Source: Candidatus Cloacimonadota bacterium | GTDB taxonomy: Bacteria > Cloacimonadota > Cloacimonadia > Cloacimonadales > Cloacimonadaceae | DNA: 64,000 nucleotides | Assembly: GCA_023228285.1 (NCBI GenBank) | Contig: JALOBM010000003.1 | Location: 1 to 64,000 of the forward strand | Direction: 5' to 3' | Shown here: in pieces, positions 52,256 to 61,721 of the stretch | Layout of the letters: the number at the start of each line of letters is the position of its first letter | How positions within the stretch are numbered: position 1 is the stretch's first letter | Notes under the pieces: generated by a model | Databases searched by the model: none | What the model saw: the letters and a program-made list of their open reading frames with translations, nothing else | What the model was told of the DNA's origin: nothing | Translations under genes and position numbers: made by a program

Positions 52256-53643
52256 GTTTCTTTTATACTCCATGTGCTGCCTTGTGTACTGTCTTTTATC
52301 TCTATACCAAGCTTCTGCAGGTCATCGCGGATTTTATCCGAGCGCAGCCAATTCTTCTCTGTTCTGGCTTCTGCCCGGTAGGAAAGGATCAATTCGATCA
52401 AAGAACCGGAAAGATCAGGTATGCTTTCGCTTTTAGCTTGGGTTTCTTTTTGGAAAAATCCAAGAACTCTTCCCAGTTTAAGTAACATCGCTGATGCTTC
52501 CTTGCAGATTATCGGATCATTTGCCTGTTTTTTGGCTATATGACTCAGATCAAAGAGGATGGCTATTGCCTTAGCAGTGTTAAAATCGTCATCCATCGCA
52601 GCTTTGAACTCCTGCTCCAGAGCAAGGATCGCTTTATCCTGATTCATGAGTTGCAGGAGATCGTAATAATCATGTCCGCCCATTGCTTTATGCAGGTTTT
52701 GCATGGCTTTGTGAGATTCCTCAATCAGTTCCCGGGTAAAATCGATGGGAGAGCGGTAATGCTTTGATAGGAAGAAATGTCGGATGTCTTCAGCATCATA
52801 TTCCTGAAGGATATCACGTGCGGTAAAGAAGTTCTTCAGACTCTTACTCATCTTTTCGCCGTCCACATTCAAGAAACCGTTGTGCATCCAATAGCGTGCC
52901 AAGGGTTGTCCGGAGAGTGCAATCGCTTGTGCATTTTCGTTCTCATGATGGGGAAAAACCAGATCGATGCCTCCGCCATGGATGTCGAAAGTGGTACCCA
53001 GATAGTGCCGGCTCATCACCACGCATTCGGTATGCCAACCGGGGCGGCCGTTGCCCCAGGGACTTTGCCAGAAGGGTTCTCCGGGTTTGCTGGCTTTCCA
53101 CAAAGTGAAGTCCGCGGGATGCTTTTTGGCGGTATTTTCCGCAACTCTGGCACCTGCCATCTGATCGTCTACTTGCTTGCCAGAGAGACTGCCATATTCG
53201 GGCAAAGAAGCTGTATCGAAATACACATCTCCGTTTACTTCGTAAGCAAATCCCTTCTTCTGCAGATCGTGGATCAACTCAATAATCTGGGGCATAGTAT
53301 CAGTGGCTCTAGGCTGATGGTTTGGGGCTTTGATGCCCAGAGCTGCGCAATCTTCCAAAAAGGCCTGAGTATATTTCCCGGCGATATCCCGGAATTCACG
53401 TCCTTCACTTTTCGATTGCTCAATGATCTTGTCGTCTATATCGGTGATGTTTTGGACATAAGTCACATCGTAGTTCAGGTATTCAAAATAGCGGCGCACT
53501 ACATCAAAAAAGATGAAGGCACGAGCGTTTCCGATGTGAAAGTAATTGTAAACCGTAGGACCACAGGCATACAGCTTTAGTTTTCCCGGTTCCAGGGGAA
53601 TGAACTCTTCTTTCATGCGGGATTGGGTATTATAGATTTTCAT
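52252..53643 (-). CDS. cysS: Cysteine-tRNA ligase
   Basis: A 463-residue class I synthetase. KLYACGPTVYNYFHIGNARA holds the zinc Cys and the HIGH motif, later zinc ligands lie in WHTECVVMSRHYLGTTFDIH and GGGIDLVFPHHENENAQ, and the KMSKS loop is GEKMSKSLKN. The C-terminal DALR and anticodon domain are present (SDKIRDDLQKLGIEIKDS). Eleven bases after the porU-like gene, and overlapping the propeller gene. Confidence 0.97.
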   Translation of the reverse strand: MKIYNTQSRMKEEFIPLEPGKLKLYACGPTVYNYFHIGNARAFIFFDVVRRYFEYLNYDVTYVQNITDIDDKIIEQSKSEGREFRDIAGKYTQAFLEDCAALGIKAPNHQPRATDTMPQIIELIHDLQKKGFAYEVNGDVYFDTASLPEYGSLSGKQVDDQMAGARVAENTAKKHPADFTLWKASKPGEPFWQSPWGNGRPGWHTECVVMSRHYLGTTFDIHGGGIDLVFPHHENENAQAIALSGQPLARYWMHNGFLNVDGEKMSKSLKNFFTARDILQEYDAEDIRHFFLSKHYRSPIDFTRELIEESHKAMQNLHKAMGGHDYYDLLQLMNQDKAILALEQEFKAAMDDDFNTAKAIAILFDLSHIAKKQANDPIICKEASAMLLKLGRVLGFFQKETQAKSESIPDLSGSLIELILSYRAEARTEKNWLRSDKIRDDLQKLGIEIKDSTQGSTWSIKET

Positions 53644-53653
53644 ATTTTATCCG

Positions 53654-56600
53654 TTATTTATAAACCACAAAGCGGTCACGAGCTTCAATGCTTTTGCCAT
53701 CCTGCGTTTTGGCCTTTACACGGAAGAAATAGGTATTATTGGCCAATTTATCGTTAAATTGGTCTCTGCCATCAAAGGGGATTTTGTTAAATCCTTGCTG
53801 GGCAGTTGTCTCAATGCGACGAATGCGTCTTCCGCTCATGGTAAATATTTCCACAGTTACTTCTGCGCTTTCGGAAATTATGAAAGTGATGTGGGCATCC
53901 TTCTTCATGGGATTGGGATAGATCAGCAGATTCTGTAATGATATGGGGCCGCTATCTTTGGCGATGAAATGCGTAGTGGCTACAGAGGGAAGATTGAAGT
54001 TGTCAAAAGCGATAAGTTGGATTGTGTGAGGTCCCTCGTCCAGCGTTGGCATTGGAAATGTGAGCGTACCCGATACAGCAGAATCAACATCATAGGTGAA
54101 ATATCCGGTTACTACTAATGGCTGCAATGAGTTGTCAATCACCAAAAGGATGTTGTGACCAGCACTTCCGGTTACGTTTATTCCATTGCTATCCGCAATT
54201 TTTGCATAGAGTACAGGGGAAGTATTCACGGTATCACCAGCACGGAAGTCGTAAGATCCCAGGAATATGTCAATCGCAGGCGGAGCTTCATTCGGCATGG
54301 AATCCGGCAGTACTTCATCAGAGAGATTGAGGGGGTGATAATAACTGATGTAGTCAGTATTACTGGCATTGTCCCAGAGATAGCTGAGTACCAATCCACT
54401 GTTTCCGCTTAAGACATCGTCGGGAACCCAGAAACCACCATGAAAACTGGATTCTTTTACTGTTACACTACCATTGAAAATGGGATTGCCCTTTTTACTG
54501 ATGTCAATACCGGCAAAGGTATATTCTGAATCGGAATTGTAAGCTTTAAACAAGGCTTCTCCACTAATGCCTTTTTCGTTCATATGGCCGGAAAAACTAG
54601 CATGTTGGCGGGAGTGAAAGAGATTTTTATCTTTTCCTCCAGATATTGGTCTGATAGAAGGGATGCTTTGCGGGGGTACTGTGTATAGGTTCGGATCCCC
54701 CAGAATTATATACATGGCGTCGTTGTTTACGCTTTGCGTATAAGTGGTTTTTGCGGCTGTGAGCGCTGTGCCCAGAGGCATCCGGGAATTTGTCATATTT
54801 GGGATAAAGAGTTCCATCAGATCATTGTTTGGATCTGGGAAGCTCTTCCGGGTAGCAGCAACGGACGCTATAGCGCCGCCATTATTGACAAGAATAGTTT
54901 TTTGGCCCAGGCTTTCGTAAGACCAATGGTCGAATGCACTTATCTCACAGGATGCGGCGATAAAGAGGGGCAGCATATCCGGATTGCGGAATTTCCCTAT
55001 GTCTGTAGAACCCGTAAAGTAGTTTTGCATACCCAGTGTGTCAAAAGAACCGTGACCGATATAATACCAGATCAACTTGCCTTCATTGATCTCTTCAAAC
55101 ATCTCGTCCCTTACCCGGGGTTTGTTCAAAAACTCATCGGTGTCGTACTCAGCAGCAAAGATCTTGGTGTTCAATACCTGGGGATTTATGAACGTGGAAA
55201 GTGACTGCATGTCTCTGGTATGTTGCCAGTCCATAGTATTGGTGCCGTTTACGTTGTCATCAGCAAGGAAAAGCAAGCTGTTGCGCCACAATCCCGGTTT
55301 GGGTTCTTGAGTATAGCGTCTGAAGTTTTCCATCATGATGTTCAAATCAGACAAAGTGCTTACCGGGTATCTCCCGATGGCAATTTCGGGGTGATTCAGG
55401 TTTGTGAGCATGCCGAAATAGTCGTCCGAAGTGATATAATTTGTAGGATGTTGGAATATCATCACTTTGTTTTTTCCAGCGGCGACCCGGGAGTAATTTC
55501 GCCAATCCATGGTACCCATTCCCAATAGAGTGAGCGATCGTATCTTGGGTTCCGGAAGGTTGTGATAAAGATACCGGAGGAACTGCCGGATAGCCATGGG
55601 ATCGGGATAACCACCATTGAATTGGTTCATGATGTCAGATTGAAGTACTACTCTGGTGGCCATGCCCCAGTTTTGCCTATACATCTCTGCTAGTTCTTCT
55701 GCTTTCCCCGCGAACTCTTCGGGTACTACTATCACGCTTTCCACAGGATCCTTGGGAGCAGTAAGATCCTTTGGCTCGAGCACAGTGATAGATGCAGGGC
55801 TATAGAGTTCTGCAGGACGGGATACATAGAATTTGGTGTCGGCATTTGAGCGTGTAATAAAATGAAACGAATCGGATTCGGGCATTATGTTTATGTTGCT
55901 GATATTGTTGCCAGGCATTACCTTGTAAACTGTAATGTCTGAGGCATATCCGTTAAATATATACTTCACGGGCAGCATGAAATTGTTTTCCACTGCATTC
56001 ACTGTATATTGCTCGTTTTTTTTGATTAATTTGCGAGCGTAGCTAACGCTGTAGTAATCCAGATTGATGTTGTTCGACGAGTTTCTGATCACTCTGATGG
56101 TAATCGTGTTGCTTCCTGCTACAAAGTATTGGGTTGATCTGGAGAACTTGAAGATCGTAGAACCATACCATGTATGTACGTTGGTATTGGTTTCAGAGCT
56201 GGGAACCAAGTTCCCATTCACATATACGCTAATCTGGTTTGTGACGGCGCCCGTTCCGGAATCCTGACGCATACGCATTATCAATTGTTGATCAATACTG
56301 GGATCCAGATCAGGAAGATCTATATCGAAAGAGTAATCCATAGTGGTATTGCCATTCATTCTGGCCATATACCAGGTATATCCGGTTATGGAGGGGCGGT
56401 AGGACTCTTGTTCAATATGTACGTTTGCCGTGTGATAATCGGTGCTGTCATTATAGGCGAACACGACGTCGTCCTGTTGGATTCGGAGAGGGGGACTGGG
56501 GAAGTTTCCGGCAAAACTAAGCCAGTATATACCATTGTGAGAGTATGGATTATGATAGATGCTCTGATCGGAGGTTTGTAAAATGGAGTTCTTCACGTAT

Positions 56601-57517
56601 CCGGTACGATCCTCTCCATAGAATACTATGTAATCTGAAGCATCAAAACTGCCATCATCTGCGCCTACTACTTGGATTGGTATCTCGGAAAATCTGTCTC
56701 CTGGCATAATCTCGGTTTGGTCTTGATACTGCCCTGTCGTACCGAAGAGTCTGAAACTACGGGGATCAATGTCTTCAAGAAGAAAGTCACTTAGTTGAGA
56801 TCTGTTGATGCGGAACATACCGGTCTTGTCCACTTCAATCTTTGCCCACCAGGGGGATTGAGAAAAGTCTGCGTATTGAACATCAGTGCGGTAGGTTTTC
56901 AACCAATACTTGGCATTATCTTTATTCAAGACCTGATTGAAGAAAACATCGCTCATGTGATCTGAGCGGAGGATGCCTTTCTGGTCTGTATTTCCTGCTA
57001 TCTGCACATTTATTCTGGCAGTTTTAATTACTTCCAGACCCAGATTACCGTCGTAGATGAAGGGATTGATGATAAACACCATATAGGGGTGATCCCGGAA
57101 AGAATGAAGCCCGACACTGTACAATGCGCTTTGCTCGTAGGTGGTATACAGACTTTCGTTTATTTCATACAGATAGTCGGATATACCCTCACTAGAAATC
57201 GGTGTGGGAACAGGCTTTATCCTCTTATTAAGGGAGATACGGGTCTTTGTGCTGGAGATTATTGTAGCACTGGCGCTGCCATCTGAAGGAACGCCTATCT
57301 TGAATTCCAGAGTCGGTATGGAAGGAGAGCCGGGTATCTCCGGATAAGCTCCTTCGCGATAGCGTAGGGAACTGAAGTCTGGGCCCTCCGCAATATCGTA
57401 GTCATCGAGGATAAAATCCAAGGTTATTTCATCGCTGCTTTGATCTACCACTGTGATGCTTGCTTGCATCCATATAATGGAGAACAACATACTCAGTGCT
57501 AAAATGATCCGTTTCAT
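53654..57517 (-). CDS. Second PorU-like C25 peptidase
   Basis: A 1287-residue exported protein, the usual PorU length. Signal peptide MKRIILALSMLFSIIWMQAS. N-terminal pro-like domain, a beta-rich segment with GSFDASDYIVFYGEDRTGYV, then a C25 catalytic domain (about 590-960) with intact residues: YYIGHGSFDTLGM (His822) and AASCEISAFDHW (Cys857). The C-terminus holds an Ig-like domain and a sorting-like tail (NLLIYPNPMKKDAHITF ... NNTYFFRVKAKT). It is more PorU-like in size than the 32378 gene, so either may be the true T9SS sortase. The ATG at 57517 overlaps the stop of the OadG-like gene by four bases. Confidence 0.85.
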   Translation of the reverse strand: MKRIILALSMLFSIIWMQASITVVDQSSDEITLDFILDDYDIAEGPDFSSLRYREGAYPEIPGSPSIPTLEFKIGVPSDGSASATIISSTKTRISLNKRIKPVPTPISSEGISDYLYEINESLYTTYEQSALYSVGLHSFRDHPYMVFIINPFIYDGNLGLEVIKTARINVQIAGNTDQKGILRSDHMSDVFFNQVLNKDNAKYWLKTYRTDVQYADFSQSPWWAKIEVDKTGMFRINRSQLSDFLLEDIDPRSFRLFGTTGQYQDQTEIMPGDRFSEIPIQVVGADDGSFDASDYIVFYGEDRTGYVKNSILQTSDQSIYHNPYSHNGIYWLSFAGNFPSPPLRIQQDDVVFAYNDSTDYHTANVHIEQESYRPSITGYTWYMARMNGNTTMDYSFDIDLPDLDPSIDQQLIMRMRQDSGTGAVTNQISVYVNGNLVPSSETNTNVHTWYGSTIFKFSRSTQYFVAGSNTITIRVIRNSSNNINLDYYSVSYARKLIKKNEQYTVNAVENNFMLPVKYIFNGYASDITVYKVMPGNNISNINIMPESDSFHFITRSNADTKFYVSRPAELYSPASITVLEPKDLTAPKDPVESVIVVPEEFAGKAEELAEMYRQNWGMATRVVLQSDIMNQFNGGYPDPMAIRQFLRYLYHNLPEPKIRSLTLLGMGTMDWRNYSRVAAGKNKVMIFQHPTNYITSDDYFGMLTNLNHPEIAIGRYPVSTLSDLNIMMENFRRYTQEPKPGLWRNSLLFLADDNVNGTNTMDWQHTRDMQSLSTFINPQVLNTKIFAAEYDTDEFLNKPRVRDEMFEEINEGKLIWYYIGHGSFDTLGMQNYFTGSTDIGKFRNPDMLPLFIAASCEISAFDHWSYESLGQKTILVNNGGAIASVAATRKSFPDPNNDLMELFIPNMTNSRMPLGTALTAAKTTYTQSVNNDAMYIILGDPNLYTVPPQSIPSIRPISGGKDKNLFHSRQHASFSGHMNEKGISGEALFKAYNSDSEYTFAGIDISKKGNPIFNGSVTVKESSFHGGFWVPDDVLSGNSGLVLSYLWDNASNTDYISYYHPLNLSDEVLPDSMPNEAPPAIDIFLGSYDFRAGDTVNTSPVLYAKIADSNGINVTGSAGHNILLVIDNSLQPLVVTGYFTYDVDSAVSGTLTFPMPTLDEGPHTIQLIAFDNFNLPSVATTHFIAKDSGPISLQNLLIYPNPMKKDAHITFIISESAEVTVEIFTMSGRRIRRIETTAQQGFNKIPFDGRDQFNDKLANNTYFFRVKAKTQDGKSIEARDRFVVYK

Positions 57518-57666
57518 TTGTCCTTCTTTGGGGTAAATATCTTCTCCAAACCATAGATCAACAGGTAGAATATTCCGGTAAACACAAATATCCCCAGCAT
57601 GCCCTGGCCCATCATCCAGAGCGAGTATTGTATCGTTTCAGGTTTACTAAGCAGTAGTTGCAACAT
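57514..57666 (-). CDS. OadG-like small membrane subunit (50 residues)
   Basis: A 50-residue frame with a single membrane helix: WMMGQGMLGIFVFTG, then IFYLLIYGLEKIF and a basic tail TPKKDK. This matches the size and pattern of OadG, the gamma subunit of sodium-pumping decarboxylases (GQGMxGIFxFxGxFY and a polar end). No alpha or beta subunit lies in the window. It starts 16 bases after rlmH, with AGAGGA nine bases before the ATG, and overlaps the porU-like gene by four bases. Alternatively it is an unrelated membrane microprotein. Confidence 0.65.
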   Translation of the reverse strand: MLQLLLSKPETIQYSLWMMGQGMLGIFVFTGIFYLLIYGLEKIFTPKKDK

Positions 57667-57681
57667 AAGGCATATCCTCTT

Positions 57682-58149
57682 TCATTCTATATGATACTGT
57701 CGGCCATTCTTGATCATCATGGCACGATATATTTGCTCGATCAGAACCAAGCGTGCAATTCGATGAGTGAAGGTGAGGCTCGACAAACTAAGACAAACAT
57801 CGGCAGAGGCTTTCAGCTCGTCGCTGCTGCCATATACTCCACCAATCACAAAAACAATACGTTTACCGATAGATATATTAGTCAGAAACTGCGAAAAATC
57901 AAGAGAAGTTTTCATTGTACCTTTCTCATCCAACAATACCAGATAATCTCCGGTCTCGATTCTAGATAACACTTCTTGTCCTTCTTTCTTGATTACTAAA
58001 TCTTTATTTCCGGTTTCTTTGATGCTAACATCGGGCAGTTGCACGATATCCAATTTGCAGTATGGCTTTATTCTCTTCAGGTACTCCGAAATAGCTACCG
58101 TCAGCCAGCTGTCTTTGTCTTTGCCCAGCTGTATGATTCTGATCTTCAT
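57682..58149 (-). CDS. rlmH: 23S rRNA (pseudouridine1915-N3)-methyltransferase RlmH
   Basis: A 155-residue SPOUT-fold methyltransferase for helix 69 of 23S rRNA. It begins MKIRIIQLGKDKDSWLTVAI. The SAM-binding trefoil shows FVIGGVYGSSDELKASADVC and then SLSSLTFTHRIARLVLIEQI, YRAMMIKNGRQYH. The end fits the family C-terminus. It overlaps the ptb gene by four bases (ATGA). Confidence 0.96.
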   Translation of the reverse strand: MKIRIIQLGKDKDSWLTVAISEYLKRIKPYCKLDIVQLPDVSIKETGNKDLVIKKEGQEVLSRIETGDYLVLLDEKGTMKTSLDFSQFLTNISIGKRIVFVIGGVYGSSDELKASADVCLSLSSLTFTHRIARLVLIEQIYRAMMIKNGRQYHIE

Positions 58150-59048
58150 CTTATCATGGAAGCCAGAGCCAGTGCCATGCAGAGCATCTTTATTTCACCG
58201 TCATCTGCTCTGGACGGTATCAGGATAGGGGCTTTTGTGCCCATTACCACATGAGCTACGCGGTACTTGCAATAGTAGGTCAACATCTTTCCGTAGATGT
58301 TGCCTGCTTCGATATTTGGTACAATCATGATGTCGGCATTTCCGCCAACTGGGCTGTTAATACCCTTCATCTTTGCGGCCTTGATATCCACAGCGTTGTC
58401 GAAAGCAAGAGGTCCTTCGATGATACATCCGGGTATCTGATTGCGTTCGTTCATTTTGGAGATCATCGCAGCATCCATAGTTGCCGGCATTTTTGGATTT
58501 ACAACTTCAACTGCTGAAAGGATTGCTACTTTAGGGTTGGGATTGCCCAGATAGTGGGCTACCTGAACTGCATTCCTGATGATGGCGATCTTTTCAGAGA
58601 GGTCTGGCATGAGGTTGATTCCTCCATCGCTCATCAGCTTGATTCCTTCCGGATGCTCATAAGCCAAAACATCAGATATCACATCACTGGTACGCAGTCC
58701 TTTCTCTTTATCCAATACTGCACGCAGCAACATTGATGTGTCGGTCTTACCCTTCAATATAATGTCGGCTTTGTTCTCTCTTGCCAGAGCTACTGATGTC
58801 TTTGCAGCAAGAACAAGGTCTTTTCCTGTGTCCACTATCTCAAAACTATGAGAGTGTTCCGGAGCCAAGCGCTGGAGCAGTTCCCGGATGGACGGAGCAT
58901 CACCCACAAGGATGCTTTCTGCCAGGGATTCCTCTTTAGCCAGGATAGCAGCGTCCAATACGCTTTCGGTGTGTGCAGCGGCGATAACAACAGTGCCACG
59001 GCGGGAATCTTTCACTTTTTGTACAAGCTCATTAAAATCTTTAATCAT
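58146..59048 (-). CDS. ptb: Phosphate butyryl/acyl-transferase (Ptb/Pta family)
   Basis: A 300-residue enzyme that exchanges CoA of an acyl-CoA for phosphate, in fermentation usually followed by an acyl kinase for ATP. Landmarks: VVIAAAHTESVLDAAILAKE, ADIILKGKTDTSMLLRAVLD, KLMSDGGINLMPDLSEKIAI, AILSAVEVVNPKMPATMDAA, GPLAFDNAVDIKAAKMKGI and ANIMIVPNIEAGNIYGKML-like ending. It is of the short Ptb type, without the N-terminal part of long Pta. Substrate (butyryl-, acetyl- or branched acyl-CoA) cannot be told from sequence, and no acyl kinase is adjacent. Confidence 0.88.
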   Translation of the reverse strand: MIKDFNELVQKVKDSRRGTVVIAAAHTESVLDAAILAKEESLAESILVGDAPSIRELLQRLAPEHSHSFEIVDTGKDLVLAAKTSVALARENKADIILKGKTDTSMLLRAVLDKEKGLRTSDVISDVLAYEHPEGIKLMSDGGINLMPDLSEKIAIIRNAVQVAHYLGNPNPKVAILSAVEVVNPKMPATMDAAMISKMNERNQIPGCIIEGPLAFDNAVDIKAAKMKGINSPVGGNADIMIVPNIEAGNIYGKMLTYYCKYRVAHVVMGTKAPILIPSRADDGEIKMLCMALALASMIR

Positions 59049-59065
59049 TTAGAAAGCTCCTTTGG

Positions 59066-59953
59066 CTAATAATTATAACGGTCTATGAATTCATCCACAA
59101 AGGCATCTTCTTCCGGTTTCAGTTCCACAAGAATTTTCTTCAGGGCTTCCTTCTGGATCTGTCGGACGCGTTCCCTGGAAAGTCCCATTACTTCTGCGAT
59201 TTGAGCGAAATTCTTGGTCTCATGCTTATCATTTAGGCCAAAGTAAGTTCGGATGATCTCCGCTTCGCGGTGTTCCAATTTATCGATAGCATTGTGGATG
59301 CGTGATGTAAGTTTATCTTGTTGGTATAGTTGTTGCGGATCCAGGGTGTCTTTATCTTCCAGAAGATCCCTGGTAGTGTAGTCTTGAAAGTCTGTGGTTT
59401 GCATGATATCGTCATAAGATGAAGTATCCGGCATCTGTTCTTTGAGCAAATCCACTGATTTTTCTGTGATGTTTAGTCTGTCGGCTATCTCTTCTGAGCT
59501 GGCTTTTTCCCCGGTCTCTGCAAACACTCTCTCCTGAGTAGCCTTGATGCGGTGTGCAGTACTGGATTTTCCCAAGGGGACACGAATAAGAGACGATTTC
59601 TCGGAAACTGCCAGCATAATCCGTTGTTTGATCCACCAAATAGCATAAGAGATCAACTTGATATCCTTATCTGGATCGAACTTCTCTATGGCTTTGATAA
59701 GGCCGATGTTGCCTTCACTGATCAATTCCGATAGAGACAAGCCCCGATTCTGATAACGGGCGGCGATCTTGACCACAAATTTCAGATTCGCCTGAATGAG
59801 GCGGTTCATCGCTTCAGCATCTCCATTGCGGGCTTTCTTCCCCAATTCATGCTCTTCATGCCTGCTCAAGGGCTTGAACTTTGAAATCTCATTCAGATAG
59901 CTCTGCAGAGCTTTATCTGCAAAGACACTATCTCTTCTCACTCTTCTGGGCAT
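59066..59953 (-). CDS. Primary sigma factor, RpoD/SigA family (short type)
   Basis: A 295-residue sigma-70 factor. Region 1.2 (ADKALQSYLNEISKFKPLSR), region 2 (KFVVKIAARYQNRGLSLSEL, ISEGNIGLIKAIEKFDPDKD, ISYAIWWIKQRIMLAVSEKS), region 3 and region 4 (KNFAQIAEVMGLSRERVRQI). It lacks region 1.1 and is as short as the housekeeping sigma factor of Bacteroidetes. I use ATG 59953; GTG 59965 is possible and would overlap the preceding stop. It lies in the operon behind the LysM/M23 gene. Confidence 0.9.
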   Translation of the reverse strand: MPRRVRRDSVFADKALQSYLNEISKFKPLSRHEEHELGKKARNGDAEAMNRLIQANLKFVVKIAARYQNRGLSLSELISEGNIGLIKAIEKFDPDKDIKLISYAIWWIKQRIMLAVSEKSSLIRVPLGKSSTAHRIKATQERVFAETGEKASSEEIADRLNITEKSVDLLKEQMPDTSSYDDIMQTTDFQDYTTRDLLEDKDTLDPQQLYQQDKLTSRIHNAIDKLEHREAEIIRTYFGLNDKHETKNFAQIAEVMGLSRERVRQIQKEALKKILVELKPEEDAFVDEFIDRYNY

Positions 59954-59961
59954 ATTCAAAA

Positions 59962-61191
59962 TCACCCTTGTCCCAGAGGTAGAACTTTTCGAGGATTGAT
60001 TGCTTTACCTTTGATGCGATACTCAAAGTGTAAGTGTGACCCAGTAGCGTTTCCAGTAGATCCGACCGTTGCAATCTGTTGACCCTTTTGGATCTTATCG
60101 CCCACTGCCACGAGATTCTTTTCATTGTGGGCATACACGGTCATCACAAAATCTGGATGCTCAATGACCACAACATTACCATAGGCTCCCTGCACACCGG
60201 AGTAAACCACGGTTCCATCCAAAACTGCGTAGATGGGAGTTCCGTTCTTTGCTCCGAGATCTATCCCCTTGTGTGGTCTGCCATTGCGCAAACCGTATTC
60301 TGAGAGTATCTTCCCTTCCACAGGCATTATTAGATCATCTCGTATCTTGTCTTTGTTGATGATGTCTGCTTCGGTGAGTGATACTCCGGAAGGTGTAGAT
60401 CCTCCGGGTCTGGGGCTTCCTGCCAGATATATCTTTTGTCCTACCCGGATATCGTTTGAAAGCAGGGAGTTGATCCTTTTGATCTCATCCACGGTCATGT
60501 TGTTTTCCCGGGCGATCTTGAAGAGAGTGTCTTTGGGTTGAACTATATACACCTTTTCTATGACTTCAGTATCTGCATCTGATGTTGGTGGCGTAGTAAC
60601 CGGGATCTGCGGTTTGATCTCATTTACATCAGTGTCTTCATTGTCACTTTCAGACTTTGGTGCCTTGTAGGGATCCTTTATGATGATCCGTTGTCCGGGG
60701 TAAATGGATACTTTTTCAGTTTCAAAGCTGTTCCACTTCAGCATTTCATGGAAGCTGATGTTATGGTTTTTGGCAATTCTAAAGAGGTTATCTCCCCTTT
60801 GTACTTTATAAAAGTAGTCTGCGGGAAGAGATGATCTTTGAAATGTGGGAGCTGGATCAGGAGCCGGAGTTGGAGTAGGTGAAGCTACTGTAGCTGGGCC
60901 TTGTTGAACGGGTTGCGTGGCTTGCGGTTTATCCCTTTCTACAGGAGCAGGGGTGGAAACAGGAGTTGTCTCTGAGACACGTACTTTCAGTACTTGACCA
61001 ATGGATAAGTTGGTGGTGCTTAACTGATTCAAGTCCTGAATTTCCTGCACAGTCATTCCGTACTTTCTGGCCAGGCCGTAGAGAGTATCGCCGCGTTTTA
61101 CAATATGGTTCTGCACTTGTGCCAATGCCATTACCGGAATCATCAATAAAACCAGCACAAGGCAGCGTATTCTATCCAATTTCAAAATCAT
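59962..61191 (-). CDS. LysM and M23 peptidase (LytM-type cell-wall protein)
   Basis: A 409-residue exported protein. Signal peptide (LVLVLLMIPVMALA), three LysM peptidoglycan-binding domains (HIVKRGDTLYGLARKYGMTV, YKVQRGDNLFRIAKNHNISF, YIVQPKDTLFKIARENNMTV), and an M23 (LytM) domain with the zinc residues in GRPHKGIDLG and GSHLHFEYR and the VYAHNEKN site. The metal residues look complete, so it could be an active endopeptidase or an activator like EnvC/NlpD. It overlaps acyP by 20 bases, and its stop overlaps the alternative GTG start of the sigma gene. Confidence 0.92.
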   Translation of the reverse strand: MILKLDRIRCLVLVLLMIPVMALAQVQNHIVKRGDTLYGLARKYGMTVQEIQDLNQLSTTNLSIGQVLKVRVSETTPVSTPAPVERDKPQATQPVQQGPATVASPTPTPAPDPAPTFQRSSLPADYFYKVQRGDNLFRIAKNHNISFHEMLKWNSFETEKVSIYPGQRIIIKDPYKAPKSESDNEDTDVNEIKPQIPVTTPPTSDADTEVIEKVYIVQPKDTLFKIARENNMTVDEIKRINSLLSNDIRVGQKIYLAGSPRPGGSTPSGVSLTEADIINKDKIRDDLIMPVEGKILSEYGLRNGRPHKGIDLGAKNGTPIYAVLDGTVVYSGVQGAYGNVVVIEHPDFVMTVYAHNEKNLVAVGDKIQKGQQIATVGSTGNATGSHLHFEYRIKGKAINPRKVLPLGQG

Positions 61192-61441
61192 GATACCTGT
61201 TTTCAGTGTTCATTATTTCTTTTGTGATCTGCTCTACCCGGGAAAAGCCATTTCCCCTGCGTAGCATTTCACAAAAGCTGTCGATCAGAAATTCATCAGC
61301 CTCAGCTACGATGTACACGCTTCGGTCAGGCAGATTGCGGACATATCCCGTAATCCCCATTTGCAGAGCGCTTTCTCTCGCATGATAGCGATATCCAACT
61401 CCCTGTACCCGGCCTCGAACGTGAATCTCGTAAATCGGCAT
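61172..61441 (-). CDS. acyP: Acylphosphatase
   Basis: An 89-residue enzyme hydrolysing acyl phosphates. The fold markers are HVRGRVQGVGYRYHARESAL (with the catalytic Arg) and MGITGYVRNLPDRSVYIVAE (with the catalytic Asn). It is the first gene after a good promoter and overlaps the LysM/M23 gene. Confidence 0.95.
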   Translation of the reverse strand: MPIYEIHVRGRVQGVGYRYHARESALQMGITGYVRNLPDRSVYIVAEADEFLIDSFCEMLRRGNGFSRVEQITKEIMNTENRYHDFEIG

Positions 61442-61467
61442 AATTACTCACTTTCAGATTTAGGTTC

Positions 61468-61496
61468 TTTCTATTTCAGACTATGATATTTGTCAA
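61468..61496 (-). promoter_or_regulatory. Promoter of the acyP-to-phosphotransferase run
   Basis: On the minus strand TTGACA (61491-61496) and TAGAAA (61468-61473) are 17 bases apart, near the sigma-70 optimum. It lies 27 bases before the acyP start and likely serves the genes from acyP down to cysS and the phosphotransferase. Confidence 0.75.
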
Positions 61497-61721
61497 GGAT
61501 TCGTTTCAATACGGAATGTGCTCAATTGATATATCAGAAATCTGCAAAGATAGAGAAAGCAAACGACCGGGTTTCTGCTTTTCGCGGGTTTTATCCACTT
61601 TCGCGTTTGCGGGGATGAAAGGTACAAACTGGTACTTGAAATAGATAGCTTTGATAGTACTCAAAAAAGAATCGATGTAACTGCTCAACCTGGTGCTGGC
61701 TCTTTATCAGGCATTAAGGGA
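61497..61721. other. Gap between acyP and gpsA
   Basis: No gene recognised. It contains a T-run on the minus strand after the gpsA stop but no convincing stem. A 60-residue frame at 61506-61688 has no ribosome binding site or recognisable content and I do not call it. Confidence 0.4.

Noticed and set aside
61506-61688. A 60-residue minus-strand frame in the acyP-gpsA gap
   Set aside because: No ribosome binding site, no conserved features; gap otherwise looks like a promoter region.
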